Shown here one piece after another: positions 7,064 through 15,635 of a DNA stretch of 59,315 bases (position 1 is the first letter of the stretch; every line of letters starts with the position of its first letter). The notes beneath the pieces were generated by a model. It searched no databases. It had not been told where the DNA came from and was given only the letters and a program-made list of their open reading frames with translations. Source of the DNA: Clostridia bacterium (GTDB lineage Bacteria; Bacillota; Clostridia; Lachnospirales; Bianqueaceae); NCBI GenBank assembly GCA_900764045.1, contig CAAFMN010000092.1, positions 1-59,315 of the forward strand, written 5' to 3'. The position numbers and the translations under genes were made by a program.

Positions 7064-8746
7064 ATGAAAAAAATGTTGTGTCTGGGAATGGCGCTGGTAC
7101 TGGTATTAAGCTCATTGTTGGGCTGTGCGCAGGACGGCGGCAATTCCTCTAAGAACGACAGTCAGACACCAAGCAAGACGGAAGAGAGCAGCAAGGCAGA
7201 AGCAAGCGCTGCTGAAGAATCCAGTCAGGCGGGAGGCGATGAGACGGCCAACCTGCCGGTACAGAATTCGCTGGTAACACTGACGGTGATGAAGGAAGAG
7301 AACGCTTCCCAGGTGATCCGCACTGATAGTGTTAAGATCAAGTATATTGAGGAGTTGCTGAACATCAAGATCGATATCCAGGCAGCGCCCGCAGCCAGCT
7401 ATAACGATAAGAAGCAGGTCCTGATCAGTACCGATCAGATGCCGGATATCATGAAGGTGAGTCTGTCCGATCTGAAGACCTACGCGAGACAGGATATGTT
7501 CGTCAATCTGACAGAGCATAAGGATATGCTGGGAGATTTCTGGGCGGTTTACGAGGGAGTCGAGTCCATGCCCGCGGCATATGAGATCGACGGCAATCTG
7601 TATGGATTCCCTGTTTTGTCCCGTTGGGGCGAGCGTGGAGGCCAGCTGCCCGTAATTCGTACGGATCTCCTGGAAGAGTATGGCCTGAAGACCCCGACCA
7701 GCTTTGATGAGCTGTATGAAGTATTGAAAGTATTCAAAGAAAAGAATCCGGATCTGGTTCCGTTGACCAATCGTAAGGGCGGCAGCACAACCTCGACCCG
7801 TAAGGTTCTGGACTGTATGGCATATCCTCTGGGATCCGGTTCCGATATGTACTATGACGCGGATATCGACGGCGGCCGTTGGGTGTACGGACCGGCAAAC
7901 GAGCATTTCCTGTATGTTCTGAGCTATCTGAATAAGCTGTATTCAGAAGGGCTTCTGGATCCTGACTACGCGACGATGACGGTAGATCAGTGGAAAGAAA
8001 AGATGAGCTCCGGTCAGGCGCTGATGTATTTTGACAATGCCGGTTTTGCGACGGACTTCAACGCGGCTTTGCAGACGCTGGATCCGAGCTATCATCTGGC
8101 AGCGATTCCCACATTGACCAACGAGTTGGGACAGACAAGAAACTTCTATTATAATCAGCACAATGGTTCTCTGTATGTGGTCGCGACTTCCAGCAAGAAC
8201 CAGACGCCCGCTCTGCAGCTGCTGAACTGGGCATATTCCGAGGAAGGATGCGATGTTTTCGCATACGGCAAGCCGGGCGAGACCTTTGATTATGTAGATG
8301 GTAAGCCGATGATTCGTGAAGAGCTGCTGAAGAAGTTCAACAGCCCGGAGTACAATTCTCCGTATTATGAGATTCAGTCCTACTTGGGCGTAGGTCTGCT
8401 GGACTTCACACCGTATGTGGATGATACGCCGGGCGTACAGTGCCGCGTATACGCAATGGCAGACGATGTTAAGGCAGAGCGTGAGGCAGGCAATCAGATG
8501 ATCGCCAATGATCCCGGAATGCGTGAGCCGGTATATGAGCCTTCTCTGTCAGAAGAGGCTACGACACGCTATAATGAACTGAAGACGACGGTTGAGAACA
8601 TCGTATCTCAGGAGTGGGATAAGTACATTATGGGTCTGGAGCCGGTAGAGAATTATCAGAAAGTGATTGACCAGGCAAGAGCCGCTGGTGCGGAAGAGAT
8701 GGAGAAGATCTATAACGACGCCTATAATGCGGCAATGGGCAAATAA
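7064..8746 (+). CDS. Sugar-binding lipoprotein of the ABC importer
   Basis: The 560-residue protein has a lipoprotein signal with lipobox LLGC (Cys21), then an Ser/Glu/Lys-rich linker to about residue 65, then a large family-1-type solute-binding fold. The length (about 560) is typical for binding proteins paired with LplB/YtcP permeases in Firmicutes. AAGGAGGAAG precedes ATG. It would be anchored outside the membrane and capture an oligosaccharide. The ligand cannot be read from sequence; the neighbouring sialidase-like gene suggests a complex glycan. Confidence 0.88.
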   Translation: MKKMLCLGMALVLVLSSLLGCAQDGGNSSKNDSQTPSKTEESSKAEASAAEESSQAGGDETANLPVQNSLVTLTVMKEENASQVIRTDSVKIKYIEELLNIKIDIQAAPAASYNDKKQVLISTDQMPDIMKVSLSDLKTYARQDMFVNLTEHKDMLGDFWAVYEGVESMPAAYEIDGNLYGFPVLSRWGERGGQLPVIRTDLLEEYGLKTPTSFDELYEVLKVFKEKNPDLVPLTNRKGGSTTSTRKVLDCMAYPLGSGSDMYYDADIDGGRWVYGPANEHFLYVLSYLNKLYSEGLLDPDYATMTVDQWKEKMSSGQALMYFDNAGFATDFNAALQTLDPSYHLAAIPTLTNELGQTRNFYYNQHNGSLYVVATSSKNQTPALQLLNWAYSEEGCDVFAYGKPGETFDYVDGKPMIREELLKKFNSPEYNSPYYEIQSYLGVGLLDFTPYVDDTPGVQCRVYAMADDVKAEREAGNQMIANDPGMREPVYEPSLSEEATTRYNELKTTVENIVSQEWDKYIMGLEPVENYQKVIDQARAAGAEEMEKIYNDAYNAAMGK

Positions 8747-8772
8747 AGATTGAGTGGATGCAGGGAAGCCGG

Positions 8773-8800
8773 GCGTCCTCTGTCAGATGACAGGGGACGC
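8773..8800 (+). terminator. Hairpin between binding-protein and regulator genes
   Basis: GCGTCCTCTGTCA pairs with TGACAGGGGACGC around a GA gap, a stem of 13 pairs with one wobble. The downstream T-richness is interrupted, so it is likely a partial attenuator or a 3' stabiliser that keeps regulator expression low relative to the binding protein. Confidence 0.55.
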
Positions 8801-8848
8801 TTTGGGTTCCCATTGTGGCTTTTTGTAGACACGGATCAGGAGGATAGG

Positions 8849-11071
8849 ATGGAGCGTTTGAGACAAAAGATACAGAGAATGGTTCGGGAGCGTAAGCTGT
8901 ATTTTGCGATTCTGTCGTATTTTTTGCTGTTTGATTTTCTGGTGTTGGGAATGGGAATCCTGATCTATCATAATGCGGCGGAGGACGCCCGTAAGGAGGC
9001 GAAGATACAGCTTCGCGCCTGGGAAGGCCAGTACGCGGCGGCGCTGGATGAGCAGTATCAAAATCTGTACGGTGCGGGACAGAATCTGCTCAATCATTTT
9101 TATATCAAGAGATATTGGCGGATATATGAAGAAGCGGACATATCCGAGAAGATCGAGATGTTTCAGATACCGGCGATCCTGGAGGAAACGAAAAAACTGA
9201 TGTCGGCGGTGGATACGATCTTTTTGTACAATGCCTCAGAAAAAGGATTTACGGAAGAGGGCATGGTGTCCAAGGAGATGTATTATAACAGGCTTTACAT
9301 CTACGATGGGATGACGGCACAGGAATGGGACGGACTATTGGACGCGGCGCATTCTGTGCGGATTTTGCCGATTACGGTGGTGCAATGCCCGTATTCGACG
9401 GGAAGCACCAAGGAGATCCTGCCGATTGTCACCAGCCGGTATGTCAACGGGCTGAAGACTGTAGTTGTCATCAATGTAAATATGAAAATTTTTACCGCGG
9501 AGCTTCGGGGCATCTGTGAAGCGCAGCGGATGGGATATATATTGAAAAATGAAGAGGGGACGGTACAGAGCGCGTATCGATGGGAAGAAGCTTATACAGC
9601 GGCAGAACCGATGCGGATGGGGAATGGCTGGACTCTGACCTTTGGAATGCCGGAAGAAGAGTATATGAAAGGAAGCAATGAAATTCTGTTCTTTACAGGA
9701 TTTATGTGTATCTTTATTGTGATACTGAGTTTCCTGATGTCATTTGTTTTTTCCTATGTGCTCTATAACCCGCTGCATTATCTGCAGAATACGATGGACA
9801 AGGTGCGCAGAAGGATGCGGCATCCTGCGGGCAGTATGGATGGGCAGAATAAGCGGGCCTTGAAAAAGCTGCAGGAGGATGTCGAACGGATTACGGAGGA
9901 TTATACGCAGCTCCTGGACGAGTACTCCGCGGATATGGAATCCAGCGTTCTTTTATACTGTTTGTACAGCAAGCTGGAACAGAGTGAGGAAGCGTTTGAA
10001 AAATCGTTTGCCAATCGGTATAACTTTAAGAGTGATGTCCTGCAGTGCTTTATCCTGCAGTTTGAGTTTACGGAAAGATTTGAAGAGCAGAAGGAAATTG
10101 AAAAAAGAAGGCTGATGAAGGCGGTACAGACGCTGGTAGAAAGCGTTTTTTACAGTGTCGCGCCCATTGGGATTGTAGGACATGGAGAGTTGGGATTTTT
10201 GGTGCTGGTCAACGCGGAGGAAGAGGAGCGCTGCGGGCGCTGTATTGCGCAGATCCTGGATATTCTGCGTAATGATGAGCAGTGGTTTATCCCTTATATC
10301 GGCGTCAGCCGGGTCCAGACGCTGTGTGAGCTTCAGGAAGCGTATGACGAAGCTAGAACCGGACTGGAGTATGCCATGTACCGACGGATTTCCAGCAGTC
10401 CGCAGTTCGGAGAGGCGCCGCTGCGGACGCAGATCAAATATCATCCATCCGAGGAAGCGCAGCTCCTGGGGCAGCTTCAGCAGGGGGATCTGCCGGGTCT
10501 GAAGAAAACACTGGAGGTTCTGCTGGATCAGAGTGTACAGAAAAATTACAGCTGGAGGGGATGCCGGCAGCTGTTTGAGCGTTTATACCGTACGGTGTCG
10601 ATCAGTTTGTCCGCGACGCTCTCGGTGCAGATGCCGATCGATCTGCTGAATTGCAATATTTTACAGATGCAGGAGATTCTGATGGAGCGCTTCCGTATGC
10701 TGCTGCAAAGCACCAATAATATGACAGTGAATACGGACAACCGGATCATAACGGCAGTCTGTGATTATATCGCCGGGCACTATCAGGAAAATATTTCACT
10801 GGGCGCCATCGCGGAACATATGGGATATTCGTCTAAATATATGTCCAAGCTATTTAAGGAGTCGATGAACTGGAATCTTTCGGATTATATCAACTATGTG
10901 CGGATTGAAAAGGCAAAAGAACTCCTCAGTGAGACAGCGGAGACGATGGAGCGGATTCAGGAGATGGTGGGGATTCCCTCCCGCACGACATTCCTGCGAG
11001 TATTTAAAAAGTTTGAGGGGATTACGCCGGGGCAGTACCGGAAGCTGAAGCAGAATTCTGTCCTGGGATAA
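8849..11071 (+). CDS. Membrane-bound AraC-family sensor-regulator (YesN/YtdP-like)
   Basis: The 740-residue protein has a membrane span at about residues 18-40, an external sensor region, a second span near residue 285-310 (ILFFTGFMCIFIVILSFLMS), and a C-terminal AraC-type double HTH of about 100 residues with SLGAIAEHMGYSSKYMSKLF and GITPGQYRK. This layout is the usual single-protein sensor/activator of LplB/YtcP sugar operons. ATG 8849 is preceded by AGGAGGAT; an in-frame start at 8750 lies inside the hairpin region and lacks such a site. It probably activates the upstream transport operon on sensing the imported sugar. Confidence 0.85.
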   Translation: MERLRQKIQRMVRERKLYFAILSYFLLFDFLVLGMGILIYHNAAEDARKEAKIQLRAWEGQYAAALDEQYQNLYGAGQNLLNHFYIKRYWRIYEEADISEKIEMFQIPAILEETKKLMSAVDTIFLYNASEKGFTEEGMVSKEMYYNRLYIYDGMTAQEWDGLLDAAHSVRILPITVVQCPYSTGSTKEILPIVTSRYVNGLKTVVVINVNMKIFTAELRGICEAQRMGYILKNEEGTVQSAYRWEEAYTAAEPMRMGNGWTLTFGMPEEEYMKGSNEILFFTGFMCIFIVILSFLMSFVFSYVLYNPLHYLQNTMDKVRRRMRHPAGSMDGQNKRALKKLQEDVERITEDYTQLLDEYSADMESSVLLYCLYSKLEQSEEAFEKSFANRYNFKSDVLQCFILQFEFTERFEEQKEIEKRRLMKAVQTLVESVFYSVAPIGIVGHGELGFLVLVNAEEEERCGRCIAQILDILRNDEQWFIPYIGVSRVQTLCELQEAYDEARTGLEYAMYRRISSSPQFGEAPLRTQIKYHPSEEAQLLGQLQQGDLPGLKKTLEVLLDQSVQKNYSWRGCRQLFERLYRTVSISLSATLSVQMPIDLLNCNILQMQEILMERFRMLLQSTNNMTVNTDNRIITAVCDYIAGHYQENISLGAIAEHMGYSSKYMSKLFKESMNWNLSDYINYVRIEKAKELLSETAETMERIQEMVGIPSRTTFLRVFKKFEGITPGQYRKLKQNSVLG

Positions 11072-11081
11072 AAATTGCTTC

Positions 11082-11109
11082 TTTACATTCGTGAAAGTTC
11101 TGATATAAT
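11082..11109 (+). promoter_or_regulatory. dapF promoter
   Basis: TTTACA (11082-11087) and TATAAT (11104-11109) with a 16-base spacer, 23 bases upstream of the dapF ATG. It overlaps the region just after the regulator stop, so dapF is an independent unit. Confidence 0.65.
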
Positions 11110-11131
11110 AATTGCAAAAAGGAGGGATTCT

Positions 11132-11971
11132 ATGAAGCTGCAGTTTACCAAGATGCATGGTTGTGGAAATGATTATATTTATTTTGATTGTTTTAAGCAG
11201 AATATAGCGGATCCGGAGGAGCTCAGCCGCGGATTGTCCAGATATCACTTTGGAATCGGCGGGGACGGGATCATTCTGATCGAGCCTTCGGAGTGCGCGG
11301 ATGCCAGAATGCGAATCTTTAACCAGGACGGCAGTGAGGGTAAAATGTGCGGCAATGGAATTCGCTGCGTAGGCAAATACCTTTATGACAGCGGCTTGGC
11401 CAGAAAAGAGGAGATTGCCGTGGAGACCCAAAGTGGGATCCGGGTCCTGCAGATGCAGGTGCAGGATGGCCAGGTGACAGGAGTCACCGTGAATATGGGA
11501 CAGGCCGAACTTGCACCGGAGCGGATTCCGGTCTCGCTTCCGGGAAGTGAGATTATAGGGATGCCGGTATCGATTGATGGAAAAGAATGGGAGATTACCT
11601 GCGTATCCATGGGAAATCCGCACTGTGTGGTATTCTGTGAGGATCCGGATAGCCTGGATCTGACCAAAGTGGGACCGAAGTTTGAGAAAGCTCCGATTTT
11701 TCCGGAGGGGGTCAATACAGAATTTATCCGTGTGATCGACCGTAAAACCCTGCAGATGCGCGTTTGGGAGCGAGGCAGCGGGGAAACGCTGGCCTGCGGG
11801 ACCGGCGCCTGCGCAAGCGCGGTTGCAGCGATTCTGCGGGGCTATTGCGACCGAAAAGAGGAGATTACGGTGCGGCTCAAAGGCGGAGAACTGAAGATCC
11901 GATGGGACTTAGAAGCGGTCTGGATGACGGGACCGGCGGAAACCGTTTTTACCGGAGAGGTGGAAGCATAA
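11132..11971 (+). CDS. dapF: Diaminopimelate epimerase
   Basis: The enzyme interconverts LL- and meso-diaminopimelate for lysine and peptidoglycan synthesis. The 279-residue length is standard. The N-terminal MHGCGNDYIYFD and GGDGIILIEPS and the two catalytic-cysteine motifs, GKMCGNGIRC near residue 71 and ETLACGTGACA near residue 220, are all present. AAGGAGGG at 11119-11126 precedes ATG 11132; the upstream in-frame ATG at 11075 overlaps the promoter and is rejected. No lysine-pathway neighbours are seen. Confidence 0.96.
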   Translation: MKLQFTKMHGCGNDYIYFDCFKQNIADPEELSRGLSRYHFGIGGDGIILIEPSECADARMRIFNQDGSEGKMCGNGIRCVGKYLYDSGLARKEEIAVETQSGIRVLQMQVQDGQVTGVTVNMGQAELAPERIPVSLPGSEIIGMPVSIDGKEWEITCVSMGNPHCVVFCEDPDSLDLTKVGPKFEKAPIFPEGVNTEFIRVIDRKTLQMRVWERGSGETLACGTGACASAVAAILRGYCDRKEEITVRLKGGELKIRWDLEAVWMTGPAETVFTGEVEA

Positions 11972-12027
11972 AAATCTTCGGGATCTGAAAAAATAGAAGA
12001 AAAATTTGCTTTTTTGAAAGTTTGCTA

Positions 12028-12056
12028 TTGCAAAGTTGCAAAAAATCGTGTATACT
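12028..12056 (+). promoter_or_regulatory. gdhA promoter
   Basis: TTGCAA (12028-12033) and TATACT (12051-12056) with a 17-base spacer. The transcript would begin near 12063, giving a short leader before AGGAAAGG at 12081-12088. Confidence 0.65.
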
Positions 12057-12097
12057 GAACATCGTTATAGAAATATACACAGGAAAGGATGACAACG

Positions 12098-13429
12098 ATG
12101 GGATATGTAGATAGAGTATTGGAGACGGTTGCGCAGCGCAACCCGGGAGAAAATGTGTTCCAGCAGGCAGTACATGAGGTGCTGGAGTCTTTGAGACTGG
12201 CGGTAGACGCCAATCCGGCTTATGAGAAGGCTGGACTTCTGGAGCGTCTGGTGGAGCCGGAGCGTGTGATCATGTTCCGTGTTCCGTGGGTGGACGACGC
12301 GGGCAATGTGCAGGTAAACCGTGGTTTCCGTGTACAGTTCAACAGCGCGATTGGACCTTATAAGGGTGGTCTGCGTCTGCATCCGACAGTTTCTCTGAAT
12401 GTAATCAAGTTCCTGGGCTTTGAGCAGGTATTCAAGAACTCTCTGACCGGTCTGCCGATCGGCGGCGGCAAGGGTGGTTCTGATTTTGATCCCAAGGGTA
12501 AGTCTGATCGTGAAGTTATGGCATTCTGCCAGAGCTTTATGACGGAGTTGTACCGTCATATCGGCGCGGACGTAGACGTACCGGCGGGAGATATCGGTGT
12601 AGGCGGACGTGAGATCGGCTATCTGTATGGCCAGTATAAGCGTCTGACAGGCAAGTATGAGGGTGTCCTGACAGGTAAGGGACTGACATACGGCGGTTCT
12701 CTGGCACGTACCGAGGCGACTGGTTTCGGCCTGGTATATTTGACAGAGGAGATGCTGAAGGAGAAGGGACAGAGCCTGGAGGGTAAGAGAGTCTGCGTAT
12801 CCGGTTCCGGTAACGTAGCGATCTACGCGGTACAGAAGGCGCAGCAGTTCGGCGCCAAGGTCGTATCCATGTCCGATTCCTCCGGTTCCGTATATGATCC
12901 GGAAGGCATTACGCTGGACCTGGTCAAGGAGATCAAGGAAGTACGCCGCGGCCGTATCAGCGAGTATGCGGAGCAGAAGAAGGGCGTTGAGTATCGCCCT
13001 GGCAAGCGTGTATGGGATATTGCCTGTGATGTGGCTCTGCCGTGCGCGACACAAAACGAGCTGGATCTAGAGGACGCTAAGAATCTGAAGGCTAACGGAT
13101 GCTTTGCTGTAGCGGAGGGCGCGAACATGCCATCTACTCCGGAAGCGGTAGAGCTGTTCCAGAAGAGCGGAATTCTCTTTGCGCCCGGTAAGGCAGCCAA
13201 TGCCGGCGGTGTTGCGACATCCGCTCTGGAGATGAGCCAGAATTCGCAGAGATTGGCATGGACCTTTGATGAGGTAGATGCTAAGCTGCACATGATCATG
13301 AAGAACATTTACGGAAACATGAGCGCGACCGCTAAGGAATACGGTGTGGCTGACAACTTTGTTGCAGGCGCGAACATTGCCGGATTCCGCAAGGTAGCGG
13401 ATGCTATGATGGCACAGGGTATTGTGTGA
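12098..13429 (+). CDS. gdhA: Glutamate dehydrogenase
   Basis: This 443-residue hexameric-type enzyme interconverts glutamate and 2-oxoglutarate plus ammonium. Visible motifs are YKGGLRLHPTV, the catalytic-Lys loop GGGKGGSDFDPKGKS, and the Rossmann dinucleotide site VSGSGNVA. Length and N-terminus (YVDRVLETVAQRNPGE) match bacterial, usually NADP-type, GDHs. ATG 12098 is preferred because the ribosome-binding site AGGAAAGG ends nine bases before it; ATG 12089 directly abuts that site. Monocistronic, with promoter and terminator. The many CGT/GTA-type codons suggest high expression, fitting amino-acid metabolism in an anaerobe. Confidence 0.96.
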   Translation: MGYVDRVLETVAQRNPGENVFQQAVHEVLESLRLAVDANPAYEKAGLLERLVEPERVIMFRVPWVDDAGNVQVNRGFRVQFNSAIGPYKGGLRLHPTVSLNVIKFLGFEQVFKNSLTGLPIGGGKGGSDFDPKGKSDREVMAFCQSFMTELYRHIGADVDVPAGDIGVGGREIGYLYGQYKRLTGKYEGVLTGKGLTYGGSLARTEATGFGLVYLTEEMLKEKGQSLEGKRVCVSGSGNVAIYAVQKAQQFGAKVVSMSDSSGSVYDPEGITLDLVKEIKEVRRGRISEYAEQKKGVEYRPGKRVWDIACDVALPCATQNELDLEDAKNLKANGCFAVAEGANMPSTPEAVELFQKSGILFAPGKAANAGGVATSALEMSQNSQRLAWTFDEVDAKLHMIMKNIYGNMSATAKEYGVADNFVAGANIAGFRKVADAMMAQGIV

Positions 13430-13446
13430 TCGGTTCTGAGTATACG

Positions 13447-13487
13447 AAGGGCCGCAGGTTCGGAAGAATCTGCGGCCCTTTCTTTTA
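13447..13487 (+). terminator. gdhA terminator
   Basis: AAGGGCCGCAG (13447-13457) pairs with CTGCGGCCCTT (13470-13480), followed by TTCTTTT. Strong intrinsic terminator 17 bases after the gdhA stop. Confidence 0.9.
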
Positions 13488-13563
13488 TAGGAAGGTCCGG
13501 CGGCTTATACTTGCTTTTCCGCAAGATATATGATATGCTGGATCTGTTCAGGAGGGGATCAAT

Positions 13564-14535
13564 ATGGCGATCAAACAGCAGGTGCTGGCAGAACTGGAGC
13601 GGCACAAGGGAGAATATATTTCGGGAGAGAAACTGGCGGAACGCCTGGGCGCGTCCAGAGCCGCCGTATGGAAGAGTATTCAGAGTCTGATGGAGGATGG
13701 GTATGAGATTGCTTCACAGCCGAGAAAAGGGTATTGTCTGAGTCTGCGGAGTGATAAACTTAGTGCGGAAGCGATCATGCCCATGGTAGAAGAGGACGGA
13801 GTTCAGGTGCTTGTCTATGAGGAGCTGGATTCCAGCAATCTGGAGGTCAAACGGCTTGCCGCGGGCGGTGCGCCCCATGGTACAGTTGTCATCGCGGGCA
13901 GACAGACGGCGGGACGAGGGCGGTTGGGCCGCAGCTTCGCTTCGCCGCAGGGCGGAGGACTCTATATGTCCATCCTGCTGCGTCCGCATCTGGCCGCGTC
14001 GTTGGCAGTGGACGTGACGACACTGGCGGGAGTGGCGGTATGCGAGACCTTAGAGAAGCTTACAGGCAAGAAGCCGGGAATCAAGTGGGTCAATGATATC
14101 TTTTTGAATGGAAAAAAGATATGCGGAATTCTGACAGAAGCGGTCACGGATGTAGAGACGGGGATGATTGACAGCCTGGTTCTGGGGATCGGAATCAATG
14201 TGACGACGCCGATTGAGGAGTTCCCAGAGGAAGTACGCAAGGTGGCCGGATCTGTATTTGAGGGAGAAGAGCCCACAGCGTCGCGGGCGCAGATTGCGGC
14301 TGGGATCATCCATGAGATCATGAGCCGCCAGGAGACTCTGGGAAAGCATTCTCATATGGATGAGTACCGCGCGCGCTGCTTCATATTGGGACAGCGGGTG
14401 ACATTTTTGAGAGATGAGAGACAGTATGAGGGCGAAGCGGAGACGATTCTGGATGACGGCGCGTTGCAGGTGCGTCTGGATTCGGGGGAGAGTATGATAT
14501 TACAGTCCGGAGAGGTATCCGTCCGGCCCTGTTAA
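13564..14535 (+). CDS. birA: Biotin operon repressor / biotin-protein ligase
   Basis: This 323-residue bifunctional protein has an N-terminal winged helix (residues 1-65, with GEKLAERLGASRAAVWKSIQ), a central ligase domain with TAGRGRLGRSFASP (biotinyl-AMP loop) near residue 118 and GIKWVNDIFLNGKK, and a C-terminal SH3-like domain. It attaches biotin to carboxylase carrier proteins and may repress biotin genes. CAGGAGGGG precedes ATG. No biotin gene is adjacent. Confidence 0.94.
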   Translation: MAIKQQVLAELERHKGEYISGEKLAERLGASRAAVWKSIQSLMEDGYEIASQPRKGYCLSLRSDKLSAEAIMPMVEEDGVQVLVYEELDSSNLEVKRLAAGGAPHGTVVIAGRQTAGRGRLGRSFASPQGGGLYMSILLRPHLAASLAVDVTTLAGVAVCETLEKLTGKKPGIKWVNDIFLNGKKICGILTEAVTDVETGMIDSLVLGIGINVTTPIEEFPEEVRKVAGSVFEGEEPTASRAQIAAGIIHEIMSRQETLGKHSHMDEYRARCFILGQRVTFLRDERQYEGEAETILDDGALQVRLDSGESMILQSGEVSVRPC

Positions 14536-14550
14536 GAAAGCAGAATAAAA

Positions 14551-14586
14551 AGGTTCTGACAGCTTTAGAAGTCAGGACCTTTTTTG
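14551..14586. terminator. Bidirectional terminator between birA and pyruvyltransferase-like gene
   Basis: AGGTTCTGAC (14551-14560) pairs with GTCAGGACCT (14571-14580) with one wobble; AAAAA on the left and TTTTTT on the right give a T-run on both strands. It overlaps the last codons of the minus-strand gene ending at 14565. Confidence 0.85.
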
Positions 14587-15581
14587 TATGGAGCGGTGAT
14601 GAGCTGAGGAAGCTTCAGGCTTTCGCTGCGGTAATGGGGCATCTCCTGTTGAAGAATCCGCCGGAGACGGCCGGAATCAGAGCGAAGCGTATGAAAAGCA
14701 CGAATCAGGGAACGGGAATCCTGAATATGGGCTGGCGGCAGCACATGACAGCGCGTATTGCCGAAGAGCCCGGAAGCGATTCGCTGCGCCCGGACGGAGG
14801 AGTGGAGGAGAAGCGTAGGCGTCAGAGCCGCGTAGGAGAGGAGGGCCTGCGCGGGAAAGGATGTGATCGTAAAATCAGCGTTTTTCATCAGGAGCTGAAG
14901 CTGCACAGAAGAGCATTCCGGCAGGACACGGAGACGCTCTGTGTCCGGGTAGAGACGGGCTAAGGATTGAAGAAGAGTCTGATTTTGAGATCCGGGATGA
15001 CAGACAAAGGGTATGAGAAAAAGCCGGAAGTCGGTGGTGCTTAGCAGCAGAGAAAGGAATTGTACCAGGCTGTCCAGTAAGAGCGGAGACTCTTCTGACG
15101 GAGAGACGCTCAGAACAAGATAGGGATCTGAAACAGGGACAGGAACGGAGGGCATGTACATGGAGAAGAGAGGATCTGGACAGAAGCAGACATCGGGGTG
15201 GAGACCGCGTAATTCGGCGGCAGAGGCCGAGTCGTAAGCAATCAGCCTCCGATAATGGGAGAAGAGGGCACGGTTCTCCGATGTGTCTAAGGACGGCAGA
15301 GGCGCTGCGCCAAGAAGAAGCTGACAGGGATGGCTGCAGGACTGAGGAAAAAGCTGAGGATCATCGCCCTGATAGGCAAGGAGAAGGGAGGGCTCTGAAG
15401 AAGGCCGATAAGGCACGGGGCGCAGGGAAAAAACAGGATGCGGCCAATAGGAGAGGTCTTCCTCCGGCGCGTCGGAGTATACTTCCAGGGAAGAGCCGGG
15501 GAGGAGGCGCAGCATGCAGCGCAGTCGGGCTTCATAGCCGTGATCAGCACTGCCGCCGTGCGGATATAGAATATAATTCAT
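14565..15581 (-). CDS. Polysaccharide pyruvyltransferase-like protein
   Basis: The 338-residue protein starts MNYILYPHGGSADHGYEARLR, close to the HGG-x-NHG opening of polysaccharide pyruvyltransferase-family proteins of Firmicutes, followed by alternating strands and helices of a GT-B-like fold. The family adds ketal pyruvate to cell-surface glycans (CsaB-like), but many members are uncharacterised. It is last in a minus-strand run after the AI-2E permease (54-base gap) and the SCIFF maturase. Its ribosome-binding site AAGGAGGTG lies within a potential hairpin (see the regulatory entry). Family call moderate; substrate unknown. Confidence 0.6.
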   Translation of the reverse strand: MNYILYPHGGSADHGYEARLRCMLRLLPGSSLEVYSDAPEEDLSYWPHPVFSLRPVPYRPSSEPSLLLAYQGDDPQLFPQSCSHPCQLLLGAAPLPSLDTSENRALFSHYRRLIAYDSASAAELRGLHPDVCFCPDPLFSMYMPSVPVPVSDPYLVLSVSPSEESPLLLDSLVQFLSLLLSTTDFRLFLIPFVCHPGSQNQTLLQSLARLYPDTERLRVLPECSSVQLQLLMKNADFTITSFPAQALLSYAALTPTLLLHSSVRAQRIASGLFGNTRCHVLPPAHIQDSRSLIRAFHTLRSDSGRLRRILQQEMPHYRSESLKLPQLITAPYKKGPDF

Positions 15582-15587
15582 AAAAAT

Positions 15588-15623
15588 ACACCTCCTTCAT
15601 TTTATGTATATGACAGGAGGTGT
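15588..15623 (-). promoter_or_regulatory. Hairpin that could mask the ribosome-binding site
   Basis: On the minus strand ACACCTCCT (15623-15615) is perfectly complementary to AGGAGGTGT (15596-15588), the latter being the Shine-Dalgarno sequence of the gene starting at 15581. The loop is 18 bases. It could lower translation until relieved, or arise by chance from the short complementary motif. Confidence 0.4.
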
Positions 15624-15635
15624 GGAATATTCCGT

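Noticed and set aside
12089..12097. Alternative gdhA start
   Set aside because: The ATG abuts the Shine-Dalgarno sequence; the ATG nine bases downstream has proper spacing and matches the family N-terminus.
12065..13054. Long minus-strand frame opposite gdhA
   Set aside because: Antisense shadow of a highly conserved gene; composition is Arg/Leu/His-rich and lacks any motif.
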